Source of the DNA: Opisthocomus hoazin | Taxonomy: Eukaryota > Chordata > Aves > Opisthocomiformes > Opisthocomidae | Assembly: GCF_030867145.1 (NCBI RefSeq) | Contig: NC_134434.1 | Span: forward strand, 3,348,001 to 3,412,000 | Length of the DNA: 64,000 bases | Direction of reading: 5' to 3' | In this document: one piece after another, positions 23,596 through 35,600 of the stretch | Position numbering within the stretch: the stretch's first letter is position 1 | Layout of the letters: every line of letters begins with the position of its first letter | Program-made: the position numbers and the translations under genes | Notes under the pieces: generated by a model | What the model saw: the letters and a program-made list of their open reading frames with translations, nothing else | The model's database searches: none | Told to the model about the DNA's origin: nothing

Positions 23596-23705
23596 TCACA
23601 CGGGCAGGGTGGCCGCTGCCTGCTCCAGGTCTTGGGTGCCGGGGGGGCGGCGGGGCCAGGGCACCTGCCACGGGAGCCGCTCGTTGTTGTTGGCTGTCTC
23701 CGGGC
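23596..23705 (-). CDS. RNF157: RNF157 last coding exon (divergent C-terminus)
   Basis: After a CCCCAG acceptor, the phase-matched frame gives [20 protein letters not shown] and a further 15 residues ending LPV, then TGA. It is weakly similar to the mammalian end (NN/DDN near the start, a terminal LPV/LAV), so it is assigned by phase, position and length rather than strong conservation. Confidence 0.65.
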
Positions 23706-26700
23706 CTGGGGGCAGAAAATACGTGGTTAGGGGTTCCCAAAGCCCAGTGGCACGCTTGGCTTATCTTTCCGTGGGGATGCAATATAGTGTCCCCAAATAA
23801 CACCCACCTCCTCAGCCCCCCTTCGGATTTCGGCTGTAGCAAGGGCTGGCAAGCGCCTGCACTTACCTCTCCGGGCTGGGGGAGCCTCTTAAACCCCCAA
23901 TTTCTCAGGAACTCCGGGGGGGGGGGGAATGTGAAGCCCCCTGCACCATGGCTGGGTTTGAATAACCCAAATGGATGGGGGCTGCCTCTGCCCCACCATG
24001 CCCAGGGCGGATGCCCTGCGGGGGCTGCGGATGAGGCACTAAGGGATGTCACCCTGGCCAGGACAGCGAGGGGACCGCCAGCAATGCCGGGGCGAGGGTG
24101 CCAACCCAGCGCCAACCCCCCCCGGGTGATGGGGCGCGAGGCGGGCGCAGGCTCTGGGGGTCTCATACCTATTCCTCAATGTTAATGGGGCAGGAGTCCG
24201 GCACGGCAGCTGCGTGGCAGGAGAGACCAGAAGGCACATGGTGAAGGCAGGAGCGGAGGTGGCACGGGGGGCATGCACGCGAGTGAGCGAACAAGGTGAC
24301 CGTGGGGGCTTGCCACCTGCGAACGGGTCTGGGACCGGGACGGGGAGCTGCCACCGATGGGCACAGTGTGAGGGGGCCGTCATGCATGGTGCCCCCCGGG
24401 GTTTTGTGCCGAGGAGAACCGAGGGGTGGGCATGCTTGCGGTGCAGGGGAGCCGAGTCCCCACACGCCTCCTCTCCGGCTGCAGGCTCCTGGCTCAGGCA
24501 GCACCCGCCAGCTGGGGCAGGGTGACAGGCAGAGCTTAGTATCTGCCTACGCTCTTCATGGTTTCCTGATCACCACCCAAACCATCAGAGGCTATATGGT
24601 GCCCTTAGCGAGGGGGTGCACCCCTAAAAGAGGGTGGCTGCTCCCGCCAGCCAGGTTAAGCCCCATGGCCAGGGTGGGGGCAGCTCCGAGCCTGGGGAGG
24701 CCACGCAAGGGCACCCCTAAGGCCAAGGGCAAGTGCTGAGGCTTCCTCAGAGAGGGGAGCAACAAAAACCCGCTGCCTGCTGATTTATGGGAGGTGACAG
24801 CTGCTTTTCACGGCGAGCTCAGGCTGGAGAGCGAAGCACGTTAAGTCTACAGATCCCAGAGGGAAAGGAGAATTAAACAGGACCGCACGCACACACCCCC
24901 CTATACACACGCACACCGAAATCCTGTCAAGAGCTTGATATTGCGTAAGGCACTGCAGTGCTCCGGCGCAGAGACCCAGCTCAGCTCAGCACACCCGTGC
25001 TGCGGAGCGGGGCTGGGGGCAGCAGGACATGGGCTGGCCCTGAAGCCGGCCCCATGCCCACCTGCCTCTTCTCCCCTTGGGCTGCAGGAGGGGCTCCCCC
25101 CCACCGTTAGCAGCCCTCAGACCTGCCCTGCACAGAGGGTCTCCCAAACAGCATCGCGGTGAAACCCAACCAGCTCGCCCGGCCCGCTGCGATATCGCTT
25201 ACAGCTCGGATCATCCACGGGCTTAAACCATCAAAAGCCTTTGGGGGATTTGAGGTCTTCTGCCACCTCTGATGCAGCAGCTCCCCAAGCCTCTCCACTT
25301 GGCTGCCAGCCTTTTCGGCAGCCGCCTTCCCCCAGTTTCTCTTTCCAACGCTGCCCTGTGTCTGGCAGAGGCTGTGGCCGCAGCCAGAGGCTGCCCTGAG
25401 CTCTGGACACAGCCCCCACAACCCACTGCACACCCTGGGGCTCTGCAGAATCCGCTCGAGGACATGGGTTTTCAGGTTTTATTTAAGCCTTGTGTCCTAA
25501 AATCCCCAGGACGTGGCCTTTCAGCTCCTCCCAAAGCGCTTTCCCACCAGACTGAAATCTGCAGAGATCTCACAGCAGCGCTGGGGATGAGCACACCTTT
25601 CCGCTTTGAGGAGCCACATCCCGCGCCTTCACCCGTCACAGAGGGGGCAAAACCCAACCCACGGGTCTGATCACAGCAAAACCTCCCGACGAGAGAAATT
25701 GGGGGAGGAAGAATAATAATCAGAATATAGTCTCTGGTCGGGGTGATTTCCCATCAAGCTTTGAAGAAAACAGCACCTGGCCCCAAAGTAAAAGCCCACC
25801 CTGTTCTTGCCAGCCCCATGGATGCAGTTACATCCAAATCTGCAAGAAACCTCTGCCAAAAAGGACTTTTTCAGTGCATGCAAACCAGCCCTGCGACTGC
25901 AATCCAGCACCACCAGTATTAAATCATGCCTCAAATCGTCTCCTTCGCAAAGCAGCCGAGTCTCGACGGCGGGTGGCTGCTAGCAGGGAGCAGACAGAGC
26001 CGGGGAAGGACGGAGCTGCCTTGAGTCTAACGAACAAAATCAGTGTTGCAAAACACCGATTGCAACCAGGAAGCGACCAACCGGCCATTACAGCCCTGCG
26101 GGCAGCTGCTCCCCTTCACTGCCCCAGCCCCCCGAGCTCTTCCCGGCACCGTGGGACACCCCAGGGCAATCCTCCTCCAGCCTCTTCAGGGCAGAGCTCT
26201 GCATCCCTAGAGTTCTCCCCTCTGGCCCCCCTGCCATCTCCAGGGGACCGTGGGCAGCTCCGAATCCCCTGCTCTGCACCTCCTCTGCCCCCGGCCCCAG
26301 TGCCACAGCAGCCCCCCCCGCTTTTCCCAGCAAACGCCGAGGCCGGATCGCCCCTCTCATGCGGGCAGCAGCGCGGCTCCCTGCCGAGGGCTTCAAGCAG
26401 CTCAGCCACCGGGCGCACGGACAGACGTGGTGGCCGACGGATGGAGAACGCATCCTTGGCTGGGCTCAGCCCAGGGGCCAGATTCTGCGCTCCAGCCCAG
26501 GCAGGGGATGAGGCCACTGCAGTCCTCACAGCACAGCAAGAATTTGACCCCACGCCGGGGCCATTTGGGCTGCAAAGCTCCCCCTTCCTCATCCTCGCCA
26601 CCCCGGCACAACCAAGGGGGATGTGGGCAGGGATGGCTTTGGCCGGTGCTATGGCCGCGGGGTGCTTCGCTGGGACCCCCAGCAAAGGCAGGGGCAGTGC

Positions 26701-29700
26701 TGGGACCCCCCCAGCTCCCTCCCCAGCTCCCCCAGACCAGCGGGGCTCAGCCAGCTGCTGCTGGAGGGTGATGGAGGGGACATGGGGCATTTGTGGCAGG
26801 CGCCTGTTCCTCCCCAGGAGCCTCAGCCAAGTTTTTCCAGTGCAGAAACTGCCAGGAACAGGCCAGGCAGTGGGACAGGAAGCTTTCCTGGTGGAGAAGG
26901 GGGGAAGAAAGGACTTTCCCCTCCCGGGGTGGCCAGGCTGGTTTCACCCACCCTCTCAGCTCTCCAGCAGCCGCTGCAGGCCTGGGACCTGCCACAAATT
27001 TAGCTGAAGGGGCAAGGCAAGGGCAGAGTTGCTTTCAGCTTGTCCACAAATGTATTGACACAGACCTGGACCCCAGCGGGCTTCACCTCGTCTCTTTCCC
27101 CCCATTTCCTTCCCCCCCTCAGGCTGCTGGAGAGGAGCCTGCAGCACTGGGCAGAGGCCCCAGCCCGCTCCCTCCTTGGCCCACACAGGGACCCAGGGTC
27201 ACCAATACATTTGTCACCTTTGGGCAACTCTGGGCAGGGAGGGGACACAAGCGTGGGTTGAGAAAACCGTGTTGGCACAGAGCGAACATGAACTTTCATG
27301 CGGACGGAGGAGTCTGGGAGGGAGAAACAAGAGAAAAAAGGAATGGAGAAAGGGTGGGAGGAGACAGAAGTCGAAGGAGGGTGGGAGAGAATGCATGAAG
27401 AAATGAGAAAGAGGGATGGAATTTGGGGCTCTGCAGAAGGACAACCCGACCTGACGGGCCACATCTCCCTGGCCCTGGAGGAAGAGGAGGGGGAGGCAGG
27501 CAGCCCCTGCGGCAAGGCTGGACTGGCTGCGGCTCACATCCCGATCCAAAATACTGCTGCGCCCGCCGCAAGTCCAGACCAGGCTACCGTCGTGCCACAC
27601 GACTGCCTTCACGGGGAGGGCTGGTGCCCCCCGGGGTGCCAGCAGCCCCACCATCCAAGGGACAAAACCTCCCAGTGAAGCAAGTCTGCAAACCCCCAGG
27701 GACATGCCGGTGGGGACAGGTCACCCTGACCTATGGCTGCTGGGTGGTGATGTGCCTGGTGCTCAGCCCCACGGCGGGACGGGCAGTGGGGCGCAGTGAG
27801 GACAACCTGGTGGGGATGGTGGTGGTGGGGATGAGGTTGGGGTTGCTGGTGGGAGAGGAGGGATGGATGCAAAAGGCTGGGGTGATGCAGGGAAGAGTGG
27901 AACCGTCCCCCCCACCCCAAGTTCATGTTCAGCAGACGGCCACTCACCAGGTAAGCAGGCCTCAGAGCACAGTTTATTGTCCAGCGCTTTCACGTGTGCG
28001 ATGCCCAAGTCATTGTTATTGTCACACCTCAGACCGAGGAAAGCGCCTGTCCTCGGGCCTGGAAGGGAGTTAAGGCAGTTAACGCCGTGGCTTGGCGCTG
28101 GGGCTTGCCGTTGCCTTTTTAGTGGTGGGGTATGGGATTTCTGGGTCTTTTCCTCTCCCCTCCCCACCCTCTTTCAAAAAAAAATAAGACAAAAAATTAT
28201 GCATCTAGATGGGAGCGGGTGAAGAGCGGACAATAACGCACGTGGGCACGGTCTGATCTGCTCCTTTCCCTGCGCCGGCCATGTTGGAGGGCAGCGAAAC
28301 AGCAACGATGCAGCGATGGGCACCCACGCGTGAACTGTGATCTGCTCCCCCACTGCCCGCCTGGGGTTCAACCAAACCTTCCCCCCCGGCACGGCCAAGC
28401 GGTCCCTGGTCGGTAGAACCAGGCCATGGTGGCACCCATTGCCTCCCACCAGAGCCTCTCCGGCACCATCAGCGCTCGTGCAAGAGCTGCAGGGATGCTG
28501 GGAGGAGGCAGCAACCGGACACGTGGGGCAAAAGAAGCCGTAGCCAAGCTTTGCAGGGGGCATGGAGGCTTTCGGGGCTGAGGGAGGTACCTCTGCTTCT
28601 TAGCATCACCTGTACGAGAGATCAGCCCCCAGGTTCTTACCTGCATCCATCAGATGCAGGTGACTAAACCTCAGGAGGGATGTTCCCAAATAAGCCAGTG
28701 GCCCCTCTGAGAACAGGCACAGGACCGTGTCCTAAGCAGAAAGGCTGATCTGCTCCCGGAGTTGTTGGGATGCCCGTGGATGTCCACCACAGCCCCTGGT
28801 TGCTCCCCAGTTGTCGTATTTGAGTCTCCCCATCAGCAAGAGCCTCCCCACAGGGTAGAGGCCATGTTTCAGGGATGGGTGTTCCTGCTTTCCAGCTCAC
28901 CCGAGTGCCCAGGTTGGACAAGGGGAACACTTGTCAAACATTTTTGCTAACCAGAGACTTGCGAAGATGGGAGGGGGCACACTGGGGGCCTCCCTGTCGC
29001 CCAGAAGAAATCCAAGGTGGCTGGTGGCCGATGGCACAGGGGTGACCACATCTTTCCTTGGCTATTTGAGTGCATGGAGGAGGTGAGAGGAGCCCTCAAT
29101 GCACGTGTGTTGGCTTGAGAAAGCACACAGAGGACAGGCCAAACAAAATTAGGAAAGCGTCCCAAAAGGAACAGCTTTGCAGCCCCTTCCTGTGGGAACC
29201 AGCCGAGACCGGGATCGCTGAGGAGAAGACTTCCAGAGATGTGAAACCGACCTTGGTGAGGGACAAACACGGAGAAGCCTCTGCCCCACTTTGCCCGTTG
29301 GAAACGCCGTCAGATCCTGCACGCCTGCTCCGCGCCCTGCACCATGCTCACCAGGCTCCCTGGCTTTCCCCCACCCACTGGTGTTCATCCCACCCGTGGG
29401 TGGCCCCGTTGTGACGGATGCTTTCCCAGCCCACGCAGGCATCCAGGGCTCTCCCCGACGGCAGCTGGCAGGCAGGGGAGCTGGGGACAGCACAGCATCT
29501 GCCACTCGCTCAGCTGCCCACTGGTGACACTGAACAGAAAGCGAGGGGACAACAACGGCCCGGGGCCTTTTACCGTCTTCCTGCGTGGGAGAGGCGTCCT
29601 CGTCCTCCAGCACGTCGTTGCCCTGCGGCACAGGCGAGAGGCAGCGAGCGTTAGTGGCCCTGCAGCATCCCAGTGCCATGCCAGGTGCCGTCCCCGGGTC

Positions 29701-32595
29701 CCTCGGGGGAACGTCCCTGGCCCTGGGGGATCATCCGTGGACCAGGAAGGTGATCCTGGATAGGGGACAGCCCCACTGCCCCATCCACCCCCAGGGCAGC
29801 TCCGCAGGGAACGTGGATGCGTGGGCAGCCCCTTCCCCCTGCTTCCCCCCTCCACAAGCACCCGGAGCTGGGCACAGCCGGGGTCCCGCGGCCACGCTGG
29901 GTGGCACCGCGGCTCCCAGCCCCGCGCGGGGCGGTTGCGGTTACCTCGGCATCGCGCTCCTCGGCCGAGATGCTGACGAAGTTTATGTCTGGGGACTCTA
30001 CAGGCGTCGACTGCGGGAAGAAGGTGGGAAAGATGGAAGGAAGAAAAAAAAAAAAAAACCAAAAGTCTGGTGCTGGTGGGTTTGGAGAAGAAGTTACATC
30101 CCATGGGGAAGCTCTTGAACCTGGGGGTGATTGGCACCATCAACAACCTCCCCAGCCCCTACCTCTCCGTCAGAGGCCGTGGCGCTGGCGGCTGCGGGCG
30201 AGGGGAGCATGTCCCCCTCCTCCTCCTCCTCCTCCGTGCCGGGAGCAACGTAGGAGCCAGACATGGAGGACACGGTGTCGGTGCTGAGCTGGGAGTGCTG
30301 GCTCTGGGAGGAGGCCATGGACATGACGGACTGAGCCAGGCTGCTGCTGACGGGCTCTGGGGGAGAGCAGGGGCTGAGTGGGACCGCCGGACCCTCCCAG
30401 CACACCGGCACGAGTCGCGGCACAGCACCAGCTAATTAAAAACAGTGCTAATGAGGAGCAGCAGGGCATGGAGCAAGGATCTGCTGCACGCCACAGAGGC
30501 GTCATGGGTGGAAAGCTGCCAGCAGTGGGTCCCGGGGCTTGCAGCCCTCCATCTCTCGGTCTGTGGGGTGATGAAGCAGGGGCAACCTGTGCCCTCATGC
30601 CTCTCATCTTCAGGTCCAGGGGTGGTGAAGCAGAGGTGACAGCCTGGGGCTTCATGCAATGTCCACGGGAGGGTAGGAAGGGGCCATGCAAACCCCCCAG
30701 CAGGATGGATCCGAGACCGCGGTCCCACTCTCCTGCCCTGCCAGCACCTGCGAGCCCCGCTGTGCCGTACCTTCTGGGGACGAGATGGTGGAGGAGAGGG
30801 GGGTCCCGGTGCACGAGGACTGGTCGATGGCTCCCGACGACGACAGGGTGAGGTTTTCGCTCTCTGGTGTCGCGCCACATTCCTGGAAGAGCCCGTGGGG
30901 AGGACAAGATGGGGGATATTCGGCAGGGATGGGTCCGTCTCCTCCAGGCATCCTTAGGGATGGAGGAAGAGCCAGGAGGGGCAAACCCCAGGCAGACCCT
31001 CTGGCCCCAAGCCATCCCCAAGCCTGCGGCCCCCCCGGCCCCCCGGCTCATCACCAGCGCGTTTCGGAGGGTGCTCACCTCCTTGCGCCGGGCAGGGGAT
31101 CTCCTCCTGGAGACCCTCAGCTCCGACTCGGTGCACGACTTCTCGTCCTGCTCTTCAGGCAGGATGGAGGAGTTCTGCGAGATGGACCTGCCCAGGGGGG
31201 GCAAAGCAGAGGACTTCACCCCCATCCGCAGCCCCCAGACCCCCTGAGGCCCCCCCAGGCCTCCATACCCACCCTGGTACTCACTTGGAGAGGCTCTTCT
31301 TCAGCTTGAGCCCCGGGGGGCCGCAGTCGGGGACGCGATCGAGGGGCGAGAGGGCCCGCAGGGGGGGCAGGGGGCCGTCGCTGCCGTAGGAGGGCAGGGT
31401 CCCCGCGCCCGGGGGGTCCCCGAGTGTGCGCAGCGGCAGGGCGGCCGGCGATGGCGTCAGCGGCCCGTTGAGGGCCTCCAGCAGTGACACCACCTCGTAG
31501 CCCGGGGGGATGTTCTCCGAGGACTGGGGAGAGAGGGGAGACGAAGTGAAGGTCCCCCTGGGGTGTTTTACTGCACCCTCCCCGCCCCTGCTCCCAGCGG
31601 GATCGAGATGCCTTGGGGAGAGGCCAAGACACAGAGAACGGACAAAGTCCCCGCACAAATGAATGACCCAAATCCGTGGTCTTTCCACCCAACTGAAAGC
31701 CCTTTTTTTTCAATATCAAGCTCGCACTGTTTGCAAGATCAGTTTGCATTAAACAAACAAACCCTGGCCCCGGGAAGCACGGGCATCCCCAAACCTCCCT
31801 GGCCCCAGCACCACGGGGCGGAGGGGGCGAGGGTCCCACAGCCGCCGGCGTGAGCCGGGCTCGGCCGGGCACTGACCGAGTGCTCCTCGGAGTCGGAGGT
31901 CTGCGAGGCGATGATGGGGTTGAAGCTGGTGGGCGAGAGGGGACCCAGCTTTTTCCTCATGGCTCGGATTTGAAGCAAGGCTCGGAATGCTGCGGCAACA
32001 GGGACAAAGAGCGGAGTGAAAAGTGGGTCCCCCCCAAATGCCACCCCATTTCTCAGGAGGGGCATCCCCACACCGCACAGCGCTGCTGCACGGGGGGCTG
32101 GAGGGACCCACAAACCCCAGGGTGGGAGATGCCAGCCCCCCGGCCCTTACGCAGCCTGCAGATGGGGCAGTTGTTGGCCTGGTAGCGCAGGGTGTCGGCG
32201 CAGGTGTTGCAGAGGCAGAGGTGGCGGCAGGGCAGGATGAGGGTGTCACGCACGTCCGAGAGGCAGACGACGCACTCAGCGCTGTTATCGCTCACCTCGT
32301 CCTCGGCCACCTGCCCCGGGGGAGAGACGGGAGCTGCTTGCCCTCAGGGTCCCCAGCTCGCATGGCACAAAGGTGGGTGCCCTAAAATACGGGCTGGGTG
32401 CACCGAGAGCTTGCTGCAGGGTCCTGCCTGTGCCCCTGGGCTGCCTGCTCTTGGAATACAACCCTGGGACCTTATCCCTCCCCTCCTGGAGGCTGGGACA
32501 TGGGGCCAGAGGCATCAGGCACCCCATGGAGGGATGCATCCTTCACTCCAACTTCTACATATATAGATAGATAGATAGATAAGATAGATAGATAA

Positions 32596-32638
<43 letters not shown>

Positions 32639-35600
32639 TCAGAGGAAGAGGCATGTCCCACACTTCAAGCCCCAGTGTGCCCTCCTAAGCCAGCAAGATC
32701 CAGCCACCATGCTCCCAAGGGACTACAAAGGATGGGGGAAAAAGGCTCAGTCTTTCACCTTTCTGCCTCTGGCAGCTTTGATGCCAACACAAAGCACCTG
32801 CACTGCCTGGGCAGCTCTGCGTTGTGCTGCAAACTCGTGCCCCGTGTGTGTTTTAGCTGCTGGCCCCACGCTAGGGGAATGGGAGAGAGGACGAGGGAAG
32901 ACCTGCGGGATGGATGGAAGCGCATACCTTGGAGTCCTGCGTGTTGTACTTGTTCTCGATGCCATATATCTCCTGCAGAAGGTAGCTCACGCCGTCCACC
33001 TGCAACCCCGCAGGGAAAGGGTGAGGAGCAGAGACACAGCCCCCCCACCCCCCAGCCCCCTCCTCGAACCAGCCCTCCTTGCCGCAGCATCTGCGATTTC
33101 TCTTTGCATCGATGCACTTGGAAGTTGCTGGTGGTCCCCAAGCCCCCTGGGAGGCAGGAGCGGGGCAGGGGCGGGCTGCGGCCCACACTGGGGTTTGCCG
33201 CTCCCCGAAAGCCCCTCGCCACTTCCCCGCAGGGGTGTGCAGGGCGGTAGCTGCCACCACCCGCATGGACACCCGGACACTCACCACTTGCTTCTGCTTG
33301 AGGGGCTTCACACAGAAGGTGCCGTCGCTGTGCTGGAGGGAGGAAAGCACACGGGTGGGCACCGGGGCTGAGCCCCCCAGGTACTGCTGTGCTCGAGCAC
33401 TCCCAACCAGCCCATTTTCACAGAATCACAGAATAGTAGGGGTTGGAAGGAACCTCTGTGGGTCATCCAGTCCAACCCCCCTGCCGAAGCAGGGTCACCT
33501 ACAGCAGGCTGCACAGGACCTTGTCCAGGCGGGTCTTGAATATCTCCAGAGAAGGAGACTCCACAGCCTCCCTGGGCAGCCTGTTCCAGGGCTCCGTCAC
33601 CCTCAGAGGGAAGAAGTTCTTCCTCATGTTCAGACGGAACTTCCTGTGCCTCAGTTTGTGCCCATTGCCCCTTGTCCTGTCACTGGGCACCACTGAAAAG
33701 AGTTTGGCCCCATCCTCCTGACACCCACCCTTCAGATATTTATAAGCATTTATTAGGTCCCCTCGCAGCCTTCTCTTCTTCAGGCTGAACAAGCCCAGTT
33801 CCCTCAACCTCTCCTCGTAGGGGAGATGCTCCAGTCCCCTCCTCATCCTCGTAGCCCTCCGCTGGACTCTCTCCAGTAGCAATTGTTTTTTCCCCGACAC
33901 CCTGGCAGCAGGCAGGTGTGGGATGCCCCACACATTGCAAGGCTGGAGACTTGTCGGAGTGAGGAAGATGGAGTTGAGTCCAAATGCCTCAAAAATGGGT
34001 GCTTAAAATCAAGGATTCGGGGGATATTCCCAGAATTTCAGGAGCAGCTCCAAAATAGCCCCCGCCCAGCAGCACCATTGCGAGCCCCGCAGGGTTTCTC
34101 CAGGCTCTCGCACCCCGTGGGCGAGGGGGTAGGAGGGGGGAGGACAGCCCCAACTTGGCACTTACCTTCTCAAAGGTGGCCAGCAGCACGTGGCAGTGCC
34201 CGGTGTGCTCTGCAAGACACAAAGGGACAGGCAGGGCTCAGGGGACTCACGGGGCCATGGCAGCAGCAAGAAGAAGCAGGAGGCTCTGCCCGGTTGGTGC
34301 AAGGGCTGGCACCACAGTGCCAGCAACTGGGAAAGCCCACCCCAGCAAGAAACCCCCTCCTCACCATCTCCTTCATCCACCACGGCGTGCACCACCATGG
34401 GGTAGACCTCCCGGTCCAGGTCGAAGCCCAGCTGGAGAGAGACAGGAGGAGAGCCTCGGTGAGATGGAGCAGCGATGGAGGCTTCATCCCATGTCCATGA
34501 CCGTACCCGACGCCGTGGTTGATGCCACGGGCCTGTGGGACCCACCTCATCCTCGCTCCACTCGGAAGGGTCGACGGTGTGGGAGGGCACGCAGAACTGC
34601 TGGCACACTCCCCGCTTGTAGTGCACCGTCTCCGACTGCAGGCTGTTGTCCCTGGGGATGTAGCTGTCCCACGGGAAGAGGACAGTCAGGGACACCGCGG
34701 GTGTCCCTGCACTCCTCCCAGTCCCCTGGCTCACAAAGATGCCGGGAGGATGGGAGAGAGGGGGATCACTCCTCCCCTCCCCGCCTGGGTGACTATTGGG
34801 AATGACGTAAGAAGTCCTAAAAAAGGCGAAAATAATCCACGGGACTAAAATAACCCCAGGGCAGCCAAGATGGGACAGCAGGGGCCAGGGACAACTCCAC
34901 AGCCATCCTGGTGGGGACCAGGAGTGGCGATGATTTCTCCTCATCTCAGCTCTGACCTGGAGGTCAAAAGAGTGAGCAGGATGGGATGGCGAAGGAGGTG
35001 GCGGGGGCTGGCAGGGAGCTGGCGATGGCACCAGGGAAGGCGAGGAACCTCGCTCCAGCCTCAGCACCACCAGCAGCTGCCTCCTGCCCTCAGTAAGGGA
35101 GATGCTCCGGGGAGGAGAGGCTCCATGTCCATCAGCAGAGACTCACACCCTCGCTGGGGAGACACAGGCCAGGCTGGGAGGGGGACACAGGCCAAGCTGG
35201 GGCTCCTCACCTCACCACCCCGTTGTGAAACTCCTCGGTCGCCTGGTAGTAGATGGTTATGGCCACGCGGGCGTCCGTGTCGAAGGTGAACTCCACGTTG
35301 TAGTGCACCTTGGCTTTGCTGACTTCTTCCCCCGGGGTCTTCACCTCCTCCGAGCACCTGGGGAGCACAGAGAGTCCAGGAGATGGGCACCCCTCAGAGA
35401 CAGCGCAGGGTGCCCCAAAACTGATCCCCTGGAATGAGGCCATCCTCGGCACCGGTAGCCCCAAAGGTCCCCCCTCTGTCAGGGGAAACTGAGGCACGCC
35501 AGGAGAACCCAGCTTGCCCGAGGTCACGCGTGCAGCCTGGGAAGTGCAGCGGGCAGATTTCAGCCGTAATCCCTGGCCTCCCTCCAGCAAAGCCTTTGGA

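Noticed and set aside
25874-27007. 377-codon plus-strand frame in RNF157's last intron
   Set aside because: No domain and no conservation known to me. A start and stop inside an intron of similar GC content, like many other frames here.
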